This document shows, one piece after another, positions 11,722 through 22,382 of a DNA stretch of 64,000 nt (positions are counted from its first letter, which is position 1; the number at the start of each line of letters is the position of its first letter). The notes under the pieces were generated by a model. The model worked only from the letters and a program-made list of their open reading frames with translations, was not told the DNA's origin and did no database searches. Source of the DNA: Nymphaea colorata (lineage: Eukaryota > Streptophyta > Magnoliopsida > Nymphaeales > Nymphaeaceae); contig NC_045148.1 in NCBI RefSeq assembly GCF_008831285.2, positions 17,271,002 to 17,335,001 of the forward strand. Reading direction: 5' to 3'. The translations under genes and the position numbers were made by a program.

Positions 11722-13995
11722 TCTTTCATGATGTTTATCTTTACGACATGAGAGGAGCAAGGAAGTCATTCATCAGTAAAAACTGAAGGCTTCGTTAGAG
11801 AGAGAGAGAGTAGAACTTATATTTTCTTTAAAATTTTCTTATCGTTGAAAAATGACAAGCGAAGGTATTAGGCTTCGCTGCGTCATTTTTAAGCAAGAAG
11901 CAAGCGATTTTTTGTTCTTTTTCAGACGATCCTTTTAAGAAGATGCTTTTAACAAATAATATTTTCATTGAATAAGATTTCAACTTTGAATTGAGAAGGC
12001 AGTTTCCCGTGAAACCTAAAGGGAAAAACCGTAATAAGTGTCTACAAGAATATGGCAGAAAATGAGCCCTTTAAAATGAAAAGGAAACGTTGCCAATGGA
12101 GAATCACGAAAAAAAAAGGGCAGAGGAGGACAGAGGTGGGGTGGAAGTGAAGGGAAAACAGTACAGTCGGTCTGCTTTTGCTCCACGGTTGCATCCAGTC
12201 CCTCTTTGGCCTTTTGTTTCCTCTCTCTCTCTCTCTCTCTGCGGTACCTGCAACAAAGCGTGCGGGGAAGAAGAAGAGTGGTGGGTGGCGGAGAGATAGG
12301 TGAAGGAAAGGCGTCGAGCCTGGTGGTTCACTGGTCTCGGTGGTGGTGATCCTAGTCGTGCTTTTTAGCCTTGTTGCTTTCAGCTTCGGCATTGCTACCG
12401 AGAGAAGACGTAGTGTCGTGGGTTTCTTTTTCTTCTTGTCTCCCTCTCTCCTGCACACACACTCTCTCCTGCACACACAAATAATACATCCTGCTGGATT
12501 ATGTTCACTGTTGTGCTTTCCACTAAACCAAAACCCTACGTGCAGCCAACCCAATCACCACACTCTGCCCAGTGTAAAGCACAACAGTGAACATAATTCA
12601 CAGGATGTATTATCTGTGTGTGTGCAGGAGAGAGGGAGATAGAAAGAGAAAGAAACCCACTGACACTACGTCTTCTCTCGGCAGCAATGCCAAAGCCGAA
12701 AGCGATGAGGTTGAGGAGCACGACTAGGATCACCACCAGGCTCGACGCCTTTCCTTCACCCATCTCTCCCCCACCGACCACTCTTTTTCTTCCTCGCACT
12801 TGTTGCAGGTACCGCAGAGAGAGAGAGAGGAAGCAAAAGGCCAAAGAGGGAGTGGATGCAACCGAAGAGCAAAAGCAGGCCGACTGTACTGTTTCCCCTT
12901 CACTTCCACCCCACCAATGTCCTCTTCTACCCTTTTTTTTTCGTGATTCTCCATTGGCAACATTTCCTTTTCATTTTGGAGGGCTCATTTTCTACCATAT
13001 TCTTGTAGACACTTATTACGGTTTTTCCTTTTAGCTTTCACGGGGAACTGCCTTCTCAATTCAAAGTTGAAATCTTATTTAAATCCAATAAATGAAAATA
13101 TTATTTGTTAAAAGCATCTTCTTAAATGGATCATCTGAAAAAGATAAAAAATCCCTTGCTTCTTGCTCAAAAATGACTCAGCGAAGCCTAATACCTACCC
13201 GTGAGTTCACTTTTTCTTCCTGCTACCTAGCTTCCTTTGGTCCTTCTGTCGCGTCGCTCCCACCCCGTTCCCTTTGGTCTCTTGGTCCCTCTCTCCATGC
13301 CATTGCTTTTGTCTGGCTTCTTCTTACTGGATACATCAACACTTTTGACCACCTATAGCGCCTTGGCCTCAGTTTGGCTAACCAGTGTTCCCTCTGTCTT
13401 GTCGCGACTGAGTCTCAGGTCTACCTTTTTACTTCTTGCCCTTTCTTCTCTAGTGTCCTTGCTTCTACCTGGCCTTCTCTTGTTAGTAGCCTTCCAAACC
13501 CACCATCCATTCGTCTTCTTTTCCTTTGTCCTTCCACCCACCTGTCTGCTTCATGGAGTCGTGTTTAGAGGCCGTGGCTCATTTCAGCTTGGTGGCGCAT
13601 TTGAGAGGAGCACAACAACAGGGTCTTTAGGGGCACCTTCTCTTCACCAGATTCTGTGGCTCGTCTTGTGCAAGGGGATGTCCAGTTTGCCATTCGGTTA
13701 AAGCGCCGTTGTCCGTCTACAGCTGGGTGACTGTGCCGCTCCGTCTTTCCTCTCTCACATCGCCTCTCTTCTTTTTCTGGGCATTGTATTGTATATTTCT
13801 TCTTCTTGCTTTTGTTTTTGCGGTTTGTTTGCGGTTTGTTTTTGTATCTAGGGGACCTCTTGTCCCCAAATTTTGTTATATTTTCACATTTTATCGTCTC
13901 TCTCTCTCTCTCTCTCTCTCTAACGAAGCCTTCAGTTTTTAGTGATGACTGACTTCCTCTTTCCCTCTCATATCGTAATGATACATCATGAAAGA
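11722..13995. mobile_element. Palindromic element F4 (long inverted repeat, centre near 12,560)
   Basis: The left arm 11,722-12,555 is the reverse complement of 12,565-13,200 plus 13,908-13,995. The outer ends pair (ATCTTTCATGATG against CATCATGAAAGAT), as do the inner ends (gttcactgttgtgctt against aagcacaacagtgaac). Arms are about 0.8 kb with a loop of a few tens of bases. Both arms carry an outward-reading frame with the block 'RSTTRITT'/'KSTTRITT', which reflects the palindrome rather than two genes. The right arm alone holds about 700 bp of L1 LINE sequence. It interrupts an X module. This looks like a foldback-type DNA element; no transposase is seen. Confidence 0.75.
13205..13905 (+). 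mobile_element. L1-type LINE 3' fragment inside the right arm of F4
   Basis: Frame 13,374-13,568 reads 'CSLCLVATESQVYLFTSCPF', which matches the zinc-binding tail (zf-RVT) that follows the RT in plant L1 LINEs: a CxxC pair, then a conserved 'LF..CPF' block. The His usual in this motif is Tyr here. Downstream (13,780-13,890) is TG-rich 3' sequence with the short self-complement 'ggggacctcttgtcccc'. It has no poly(A) tail and no clear target duplication. It replaces roughly 75 bp that the left arm still has. Confidence 0.55.
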
Positions 13996-14647
13996 TCTTC
14001 AATTTTTAATATTTTGAGTATTTTCTCCTCAAAATTCAAGAACAAGCAGTATAAAGAAAACAGTGGTTGATCCATAAGATCTTGCCAAAAATTTTCTTAT
14101 GGTGGAGAGAAATTGAAGTCGATGAAAATGGAGCCCTCAACCTATCCGAAACTAACATCTATGGAAATCAAACTGTGACAAACACTCAACCCACCAGGCC
14201 ACCATGAACTCAACCATTTATGTTAAAACCATACTTTCCGAGTCTGCATATATTAAGTGTCCCATAGTGGGATCACATAACTGTTGTAAAAAATGTTGTT
14301 GCCCACACAAATGGCACCATTAAAGAGCAAAAGAAAGGGTCTGGTTTGTGAGTGGTTTGAATTTGCATGTGTGTGGAATCTTTTCTAAGTTGGGAAAGAC
14401 AAGGAAAGGTTAGTGTTGATCCATGGAGAGACAAGCACTCCCGGATCTCCACTTTACACTTAAAAGCACGTGGAGGAAAGCTATTGGTGCTCTACAACAA
14501 GCCCCCGGACGTTCTGCCCTTATTTTTCTCCTTTATAAAACTGAACCAGTGTCTCTTCCCCCTCTGCTCATAAACCAAGCTTTCACCATTCACCAACCAG
14601 CACACACACGATAAGCCACTGCCACCGCCATCAAACCCAGTTTTACG

Positions 14648-14674
14648 AAACTTGGTTTTATGAAAACCAAGTTT
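14648..14674. repeat. Perfect short inverted repeat
   Basis: A 12-bp perfect stem with an ATG loop. Related 'aaaaccaggtttt' sequence occurs 40-60 bp downstream. It may be the core of a small MITE. Confidence 0.6.
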
Positions 14675-14868
14675 TTTTTAAATGTATTTTTAATAACTTA
14701 ATGACACAAAACCAGGTTTTGTCAAAACTACTTTCTTCAAATCTAATTTTGGTGGCACCCAAACACAGAGTCGCTCAATGTCTTCTCTATGAACATGTTT
14801 AAGCAGGAACAAACTTAGCATATATTTTCCGTTATTTTCGTTAACATGCCATAGGAATTCAACTTTAG

Positions 14869-14890
14869 CTCTCTCTCTCTCTCCCTCTCT

Positions 14891-14939
<49 letters not shown>
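14869..14939. repeat. (CT)n(TA)n microsatellite
   Basis: A CT-rich tract runs into about 23 TA units. Confidence 0.9.
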
Positions 14940-14940
<1 letters not shown>

Positions 14941-14979
14941 CCTTGAGAACACGAATCTCGAACCTCCACATGATCCATC

Positions 14980-15304
14980 TGTTGGGATTTACCCATCTGG
15001 AGTGAGATACAATCAGTTTTTACCGTCTACGTAATCGGTCCCCTTAGCCATACGTGAATTGCCTGTCCCCATCATTGGTCTGCTATGGCTGAGGAGAGAA
15101 ACCCATTGTCGCTGCCGCCGCTACCTCCGCAGGGGAACGACTCTATGGGGACTGTAGCCGTTCTACCAACAGCCGGCGACATTCAGTCGGCGATCGCATC
15201 TGTAGGTTCTACTTCCGCCCTATGAAACACACGTTTCTATAAATGGTTTTCGATTTCTGCATTTTCGTTTGTGCGCTATCTTGATTCCTCGCAAAGCTCC
15301 AATA
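14980..15304 (+). repeat. 5' LTR of the full-length copia element (internally deleted)
   Basis: It is about 80 bp shorter than the 3' LTR. The missing part, after 'cccatctgga', includes the TATAAATA box present in the 3' LTR at 21,421-21,428, so this LTR has lost its likely core promoter. Its last bases are TA instead of CA. No clear primer binding site follows (15,305 reads 'atgggttatcc'). Confidence 0.93.
15085..15205 (+). CDS. Candidate first gag exon encoded in the 5' LTR
   Basis: An ATG at 15,085 opens a 40-codon frame (MAEERNPLSLPPLPPQ...) that reaches a donor-like G|GTTCTA at 15,205/15,206. An acceptor-like 'catatgcag' ends at 17,068. Joining the two makes one Val codon and continues exactly in the gag frame (PGSIYFNGSN...). 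The 3' LTR holds the same frame from 21,530, differing by a whole-codon insertion in a Leu/Pro repeat and by substitutions without a stop. This supports a coding exon in the LTR. The splice is inferred, not shown. Confidence 0.55.
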
Positions 15305-17068
15305 ATGGGTTATCCACACTTCCACTGTGCGTTTCTGTGTGGATCTTTTTCCTTATCGTTCCCCTTTGCATACTGTTTTCATGCAAATGAAATAGGGTAG
15401 AAACTAGGGCTGAACGGTTCGGCCATTTGGGCGACGCCCTGAGGCCGGCTTCCACCGTTCTGGCGGAGGGCAACGCTGGGCGTTTGAGGGCTTCCATTGC
15501 AAGCGTAGGTGTGCGAGAGCGATAGGCGCGGCCTATCATCGGCCGTTCCTCCTCGCTTCCGTTGCAGCCACGAAAGAGGAATAAGCGGAGGCGACGGAAG
15601 AGAGGGGTGACTGAGGAGCTCAGGCGGGCGGGGCATCGAGGCCAGGGCCGACCGTTATGGCGGCACGGCGGGCAGCGACCGCCGATTCGGGCGACCGCCG
15701 GCGCCCACCCACCTCCGTTTCGCTCACCCACCTCCGTCCCGCTCGTTTCTTTCCCTCTTTTGTTTTCCGAAGGAACAGTGGCAGGGAGGGCGACAACCGG
15801 TCAGAGGCCCGCCGGCGACTTACCCGTCGCCGGACGGCGCCGTGAGACTCGCCGGTGCCCACCCAAGGCTTCCCTCAGCCCATCGGAGAAGAACCCGCCG
15901 TTCCCTGCGTTCGGTGATTTGAAGAGGAGCGGCAGTTTCTCGCTGCCTGAAACCGCTTGAGACAGTCGGACCCGGGTCGGGTCTTGTTGACCCGACCCGG
16001 ATCCATAATGCTTAATAAAAAAAAATTCTCGTTACCGCCCACCTTTACGCCCGCTTCATTTTTTGATTTTTTGGATCGGGTCGGGTCCTGTCGGACCTGA
16101 ACCGTATCCATACGGCCTGATTTTAAAATAGAACCGATTCAATCCGTTTCAGAACCGATTCAGACCGTTTTGGGACCGGTTCGGGCATTTTGTGGCTGAT
16201 TCGAATCTTTTCTGGACCGGTTCAGTTGATTTTCAGACCGGTTCATTCAGTTTCAGAACCGATTCGAGCCTTTTCAAACTGATTTAGAGTTGTTTGAGAC
16301 CGGTTCATCTAGTTTTTCACCAGTTCAGTCCATTTAGGACTGATACGAGACCGGTTCTAAGCTAGAGGAAGCTGGTATATGTGGTTGTATGCCAATTTAA
16401 GGTGTTTAATGAATTGGTTCGATCATTTTTTATCGATACGGGACCGATTCATTATGTTTTATGGAGCTTTAATGAACAATTTAGATAGCATTAAGTTGAT
16501 TATGCAGAAATGATCTGTGTGTTTCATTTTAAATGTGATTTTATAACATATTCTTGTATCATGTTTTATTTAGGATTATGCTAAAGTTAATTTTTGTTGC
16601 ATGATCATAAAGTATAAAGTTTGTATGACAACGCTAATATAAAGAGCCTATGATTAGTTAAATCATGTTATACCTCACCAAAGTGACTACGCATGATTTA
16701 AAGGCACATTAATGTTCATGTTGTACTTATTCTCATTTGAAGTAACATAATTACCCAAAGGTAGTGTGTTATGTTCAAGAGAATATGCAGAGTAAAATAT
16801 AAAAATAGATCCTTACATAGTTCTGTCATTTTACACTCAAAGGTGTTATGCTTAACTATAGTTTGGATTTACATTTCCTAATTTTACTAGATAAAGTTAA
16901 ACGAAATACATGTTCGTATTAGGTATATTACCAAACTAGTAACCTAATGACCCCTGGTATTTGTCTTGGAAATAGTAGACATAAAGAGCCTTTTATTTAG
17001 TTTACTGTTTCATATGGTTTATTTCATATAATGCATGTCAACTTATTGATGTCTTTTGTCATATGCAG
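15206..17068 (+). other. Leader or intron of the copia element: GC-rich block and degenerate ACCGGTTC array
   Basis: This 1.86-kb stretch lies between the candidate splice sites. 15,420-15,960 is GC-rich and matches, in reverse complement, the leader of the other copia element (about 46,400-46,760), including 'tggcggcacggcgggcagcg'. 15,970-16,000 has an inverted GACCCGGGTCGGGTC...GACCCGACCC motif. 16,125-16,450 is a degenerate array of A/G-CCGGTTC-like units. The rest (16,450-17,060) is AT-rich with no feature seen. Frames such as 15,562-15,960 are by-products of GC richness. Confidence 0.6.
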
Positions 17069-17793
17069 TGCCTGGTTCTATTTATTTTAATGGCTCAAAT
17101 TCTATCCCTTTACTTGATGATTCAAATTATGCTGAATGGAAAGAAAATGTTATGTTTACATTGGGGTATATGGATCTGGATATGGCTTTGAGGCGACCTG
17201 AGCCACCACCTTTTACACCACAAAGTACACATAATGAAACAGTGTACTTTGACAAGTGGGAGCGTTCTAACCGACTAAGCTTGTTGATTTTGCAATCAAG
17301 GGTCGCTAAGAACATACGTGGTGCTATCCCACCTTGTAGAACGGTGAGAGAGTTCTTGGATGCAGTTGAGGCTCAGTTTGTCAGCTCTCATAAAGCCAGA
17401 GCCAGTACCCTAATGTCAAAGTTAATATCTATGAAATATTAAGGAAGAGGTAACATTCGCCAACATATGTTAGAAATGAAGAACATTGCTTATCAATTGA
17501 ATGACATGAAGTTGACTATTTCTGAATCTTTCTTGGTATTCTTTACTTTGACCTCTTTACCATTTGAATACATTCTTTACAACACACATAATACTGAATG
17601 GACATTCAATGAATTGATGTCTAAGTATGTTGAAGAGGAGGAAAGAATGAAGGGTGAGAAGTTGCAAAGCGCACATATGGTTTCCCACTCTAGGGCTGGT
17701 AAAATTGGCATAAAGAAAAGTTCAATGAAAAGGAGTGCCAAGAAGAAGTCAAAAGGTCAAACTGCTTCTCTAACTGCTTCTCTAACTGCATAG
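17069..17793 (+). pseudogene. Ty1/copia gag
   Basis: Reads 'PLLDDSNYAEWKENVMFTLGYMDLDMAL' through 'ASTLMSKLISMKY', then TAA (17,440-17,442), and resumes in frame with 'QHMLEMKNIAYQLNDMKL' to TAG near 17,791. This is the UBN2-type gag found in plant copia elements. The tail is rich in Lys and Ser. It forms the particle. The two stops are single-base lesions in an otherwise continuous frame. Confidence 0.88.
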
Positions 17794-18438
17794 ACTAACT
17801 TAGCTCTTATAAAGTGTTTCTTTTGTAAGAAAAAAGTACATAAGAAGTCAGACTGCATCAAGTACAAGAATTGGTTAGAGAAGAAAGGTAATATATCATT
17901 TGTTTCACTTGAAAGTAACATGTTACATGTTCCTATTAGTAGCTAGTGGATTGACTTTAGTGCTACTGTGCATATTGCCAATTCTTTACAAGACTTTCTG
18001 AGCAAAAGAGAACCAACTTTACATGAGAGGAGCATTTTCTCAAGAAACAAAATGCGCTCACAGGCTGTAGGAGAATGCCAGATTAGGCTTGATACTGGCT
18101 TTGTTTTGGATCTTCATGATCTTTTCTTTGTTCCATCATATAGTAGTAACTTAATTTCTATATCAAGACTTGACAAATTTGATTTCTGCTTAAAGTTTGA
18201 GAATTCAAAGATGTTCATTTATAATGATCTTGTTGAAATTAGTTCTGCTATTTTGTGTGATGGTTTATATAAGTTGAATGTGAAGATCCAATCTCCTGAA
18301 TCGTTGGTTTCTAGTCGTTGTATAAGTGGCAATAAGCGTAGTACCATAAAAGATGATTCGTACATGCTATGGCACCGTCGTTTGGGTCACATCTCTGAAA
18401 AGAGAATAAGGAGACTCATAAATGAAGGGATTTTATGA
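17794..18438 (+). pseudogene. Copia zinc knuckle, protease and GAG-pre-integrase
   Basis: A knuckle CFFCKKKVHKKSDC (CX2CX4HX4C) is at about 17,814-17,856. The protease site at 17,948-17,962 reads W-I-D-F-S-A-T: the catalytic Asp remains, but the following Ser-Gly is replaced by Phe-Ser. The pre-integrase domain keeps 'LWHRRLGHISEKRIRRL' (about 18,368-18,420), the HH part of the zinc finger. Stops lie before the protease (17,944) and at 18,436-18,438. Confidence 0.88.
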
Positions 18439-19464
18439 TCTCTTGATTTTACAGATAAAGACATATGTGTAGATAGCATAAAGACAAAACAAACTAACAT
18501 ATATAAAGAAGGTGCCGAGCGATGTACTGAAAAATTAGGAATTGTTCACACAGATGTTTGTGGACCTTTCCCTCTTTGTTACACAGGCGAAAAGTATTTT
18601 GTCACCTTTATAGATGACTATTCTCGGTATTTGTATCTCTACTTAATCTTTGAAAAATATGATGTATGTTAAGTTTTCAAGGACTATAAGAAAGAAGTAG
18701 AGAAACAAACCAGTGAAGTTATCAAGATAGTCAGATCAGATAGAGGTGGTGAATATTATGGTAGGTTTACTGAGATGAGACAAAGAGAGGGACCATTAGC
18801 ACGATTTCTAAAGGAAGAAGTCATTGTGCCTCAATACACCATGTCAGGCAGTGCCTATCAAAATGGTGTAGCTGAAAGAAGAAATCGTACGCTTAAAGAA
18901 ATGGTTTGAGTTATGATAAATTATTCCACTCTCCCTCTAACCTTGTGGGGTGAAGCTCTCAGGACAGCAGTACATATACAGAATAGGGTTCCTACTAAAG
19001 CTGTTCCCACAACTCCTTACGAATTGTGGATAGGTAGGAAACCTTCTCTCTCTTATATGCACATATGGGGATGTCCTGTTGAAGCTAAGTTGCACAACCC
19101 TTACATAAAAGCCTTTAATCCTAGAACAACCAGTGGTTTTTTTATTGGTTATCCAGAAAGATCGAAAGGCTATAGGTTTTATTATCCATCTCATACACCA
19201 CATATTGTGGAAACAGATAAGGCTAAATTCCTGGAAGATGGCTCATTTGGACTAGATGCATTACAAAACCTCATTTTTGAGGAAATACAGGATACTGAAA
19301 GTAGACCTGCTAAAGAGAATGCAAGTGTGTATGATTATATTGTCTCTCATGATGACATGAATGCAAATCATACAGGTAATGCATCATATCCAGATGAATT
19401 AAATGTAGATCATACTGATGAACACGAACAGGATGTAGACATACAAATTGAAAATGATCTATGA
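18439..19464 (+). pseudogene. Copia integrase
   Basis: The catalytic triad is readable: Asp in HTDVCGPF (about 18,550), Asp in VRSDRGGEYYG (about 18,737) and Glu in NGVAERRNRTL (about 18,875). Stops interrupt at 18,670-18,672 and 18,907-18,909 (the latter a likely Arg CGA to TGA change). The C-terminal part 'LWGEALRTAVHIQNRVPTKA...' to about 19,230 matches the copia integrase tail ('FIGYPERSKGYRFY'). The Cys pair of the HHCC finger is not clear. Confidence 0.88.
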
Positions 19465-19559
19465 AAATGATCAATTGAAAACTCGGTATTTGTATCTCTA
19501 CAAGAGCCAAGAGATCTGCCATATCATCAGACTATGTGCTATACCTACAAGAGCCTAGT

Positions 19560-20336
19560 GATTTCATAGATGTTGATGATGATCCTTTCACATTTATTGA
19601 TGCCGTTGAAAGCAAACAATACAGGCACTAGATTAATGTCATGAAAGAAGAGTTTGACTCTATGGCTAAAAACCAGACATGGAGCCTTGTGTCGTTACCT
19701 AAAGGAGTAAAACCAGTAGGGTGTAAATGGGTCTATAAGACCAAGATAGACTCTGAAGGCAACATAGAGAGATACAAGACAAGATTGGTTGCAAAAGGAT
19801 TCACACAAATGGAAGACATTGACTATAATGAGACATATTCACCTGTCTCTACTAAGGAATCAATGAGGATTGTCCTTGCACTTGTAGCTCATTTTGACTT
19901 AGAACTACATCAGATGGATGTGAAAACGGCTTTCTTAAATGGTGATTTGAATGAAGAGGTATATATGGATCAACCTCAAGGGTTTTCTGAGAGTGGTAAA
20001 GATCATTTGGTTTGCAAGCTTAATAAAGCGATTTATGGACTTAAACATGCCTCACATCAATGGTACATTAACTTTTTCGAAGTCATTACGACTTTTGGGT
20101 TTTCAGAAAACATCATTGATCGATGTGTGTATCTTAAGACATGTGGGAGTAAGTTCATAATTTTAACTTTATATGTGGATGACATTTTACTTGCTTCAAA
20201 TGATCTTCAATTGCTAACAGAGACCAAACATTTTCTCACATCTCATTTTGAGATGAAGGACATGGGTGAGACTTCATTTGTTCTCGATATTGAGATTCGT
20301 CGAGACAGATTTAAATGTGTTTTAAGTCTCTCCTAA
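19560..20336 (+). pseudogene. Copia reverse transcriptase
   Basis: Starts with 'YRH-stop-INVMKEEFDSMAKNQTW' (TAG at 19,629-19,631 at a conserved Trp) and runs through 'GCKWVYKTKIDSEGNIERYK', 'RLVAKGFTQ', 'HQMDVKTAFLNGDL' and the catalytic YVDDILLASND (about 20,172-20,204). The catalytic Asp pair is intact. A stop at 20,334-20,336 separates it from RNase H. Confidence 0.92.
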
Positions 20337-21152
20337 TCAGCATACATCAATAAAGTTCTTAAAAGATATGGGATGGATAATTGTTCTCCCATTTTAGCAC
20401 CCATAGCTAAAGGTGATAAATTGAGCCTAAATGATTGTCCAAAGGACGAATTTGAAAAGGCACAAATGATCAACATTCCATATGCATCAGCGGTTGGCAG
20501 CTTGCAGTATGCGCAGATTTGCACTAGGCCTGACATTTCCTTTGCTGTTGGCATGCTTGGTAGATTTCAATCTAATCCAGGTATGTCACATTGGAAGGCC
20601 GTAAAGAGAGTCATGTGATACTTGCAAGGGACAAAAGATTACATGTTGACATATCGCAAGGTGGACCATTTAGAAGTGATTGGCAATTCTGACGCCGATC
20701 TTGGAGGATGTACCGATAGTAGAAAGTCTACTACTAGTTTTGTTTTCCTTCTATCAGGAGGTGCCATCTCATGAGGAAGCAAAAAGCAGACTGTGACTGC
20801 TGCTCACACCATGGAAGTAGAATTCATTGCATTATATGAGACTACATCGCAGACAATTTAGATAAAAAATTTCATTTCACAACTCAATATAGTGGATTCT
20901 ATTGATAGACCACTTAAGGTTCACTGTGATAATGAAGCTACAGTGTCATTTTTCAATAACAACAAAAGTACTACTTCTTGTAAGCATATGGAACTTAAGT
21001 ATTTTGTTGTTGAAGAAAGGATAGAGAATCAACTAGTGTGTATTCAACACATTGGGACTACAGATATGGTTGCAGATCCTCTTACTAAAGCGCTAGCATC
21101 TAGTATGTTTTTTGAACATGTTAAGAGGATGAGTTTGTGTAGTTCAATGTAA
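20337..21152 (+). pseudogene. Copia RNase H and polyprotein end
   Basis: Reads 'YASAVGSLQYAQICTRPDI' (RT/RNase H joint), then RNase H acidic residues in SDADLGGC (about 20,690), MEVEFIALYE (about 20,812) and HCDNEA (about 20,923), ending 'DMVADPLTKAL' to the natural stop at 21,150-21,152. In-frame stops at 20,616, 20,772 and 20,859 fall where Arg, Trp and Trp are usual. Confidence 0.9.
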
Positions 21153-21344
21153 ACACACTATTATGCAAACATTTATGAATGTGATCACATACAGTTTGTT
21201 GATTCTTATTAAGTTTGTTGTCTATTTGTTTTATATTCTCATTTGTTTATTGAGAAGTTTTGTAAGACAACAAAGGTAGGACCTTGGAATGGATTTTAAG
21301 GCTAGTCCATTCATTTTGTTTACCCTTGATATCGACTTGGACTA

Positions 21345-21353
21345 GTGGGAGAT
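21345..21353 (+). other. Polypurine tract of the copia element
   Basis: GTGGGAGAT lies directly before the 3' LTR, the place and composition expected of the plus-strand primer. Confidence 0.85.
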
Positions 21354-21761
21354 TGTTGGGATTTTCCCATCTGGATAGTCCTGCGTCGATACGGGTCCAT
21401 ATCCGTTTCGGACCCTTAAGTATAAATACTCGTGTCTTGTGATGGTGAGAGACACATTCAGTTTTTACCGTCTGGGTAATCGGTCCTCTTAACCATATGT
21501 GAATTGTCCATCCCCATCACTGGGCCGCTATGGCTGAGGAGAGAAACTCATTGCCGCTGCCGCTGCCGCCACCGCCGCTACCTCCGCAGGAGAACAAGTC
21601 TATGGGGACTGTAACCATTCTACCAACAGCCGTCGACATTCAGTCGGCGGTCGCCTCTACAGGTTTTACTTCCGCCCTATGAAACACACGTTTCTATGAA
21701 TGGTTTTCGATTTCTGCATTTTCGTTTGTGCGCTACCTTGATTCCTCGCAAAGCTCCAACA
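21354..21761 (+). repeat. 3' LTR of the full-length copia element
   Basis: 408 bp, TGTTGGG...CTCCAACA. It holds a TATAAATA box at 21,421-21,428 and the ATG-led frame at 21,530 discussed for the 5' LTR. The target duplication CCATC follows at 21,762. Confidence 0.95.
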
Positions 21762-21766
21762 CCATC

Positions 21767-22310
21767 CCCCTCTTCCCACATGCTCCTGCTTACATTTTGT
21801 TGGTGTGCTTGCCACTACTGCCACCACCTTTTGCTAGTTCCTTCCCTCTTCCTTTATCTCCCCTTTCTCCTCCTCCTCCTCCTCTTCTTCTTAATCATAT
21901 ATGACCTCTTAGAGACCCTGTGATCAAAGGCCATGAATTTGAGAAAAGAGTGTCATGCCATCAGTTAATCATTTATTGCTTTCTGCATCTCCATGCCTTT
22001 TCAGTGCATCTGGTTCGAGAGTTTAAAGTTGGTGCATGGGAAGGGATGAACTTAGGGGTTTTTGTTTCTGTAAATGGCATAAATTGTGAGAGTTTGATAT
22101 GCTTTTGTGGTATACTACAAAATTTTGGACCATTTCTAGGTCGTTTGATAACAAGAACACAACTTGTTTCTAGAGATGCCACAAATTTGACTAAATTAAC
22201 TTCATTCTCTATTCTAAATTACATGAAATTATGTTTTTCTTTCATTTTTACCGATTGCAAAAAATACAGCCAACAAGTAAGTTTGTCTATCAAATCATGA
22301 ACCCTTTCCA
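21767..22310 (+). repeat. Y module, copy 1 (with end of an F1 arm)
   Basis: 21,767-21,810 is the outer end of an F1 arm ('tgctcctgcttacattttgt'). From about 21,811 ('actactgccaccacc') a block of about 500 bp follows that recurs at 28,086-28,555 and in shortened form at 35,296 and 36,280. It has CT-rich stretches and 'aagaacacaacttgtttct'. No domain is recognised. In each full copy it lies directly outside an F1-type arm. Confidence 0.65.
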
Positions 22311-22382
22311 ATGGGGTTGTATGTGCCATGTCCATGTGATGAAGGTTGTATACTTGTTCAATCTCAAGTAGTGCTAGCAAGG

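Larger units (their letters stand above)
14000..14979. other. Unassigned spacer with promoter-like stretch and small hairpin
   Basis: No gene is recognised. Around 14,500-14,610 a TATA-like 'ctttataaaac' is followed by a CT/CA-rich stretch ('accattcaccaaccagcaca') that resembles a plant core promoter and 5' leader, but no coding frame follows. A perfect 12-bp-stem, 3-base-loop hairpin lies at 14,648-14,674 (AAACTTGGTTTT...AAAACCAAGTTT). A CT tract and (TA)n microsatellite occupy 14,869-14,939. Confidence 0.4.
14980..21761 (+). mobile_element. Full-length Ty1/copia LTR retrotransposon with CCATC target duplication
   Basis: Two related LTRs (14,980-15,304 and 21,354-21,761) start TGTTGGGATTT and end CTCCAA(C/T)A. 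The bases just outside are CCATC on both sides (14,975-14,979 and 21,762-21,766), a 5-bp target duplication that fixes both borders. Inside, the order is gag, protease, integrase, RT, RNase H, as in Ty1/copia. A polypurine tract precedes the 3' LTR. The polyprotein carries at least ten stops, so the element is dead. The flanks joined without the element match the reverse complement of 54,520-54,600, which is a related empty site. Confidence 0.96.

Noticed and set aside
12042-12554. 170-codon minus frame and the 138-codon plus frame at 12,618-13,034 as two related genes
   Set aside because: They are the two arms of palindrome F4 read outward, not separate genes.
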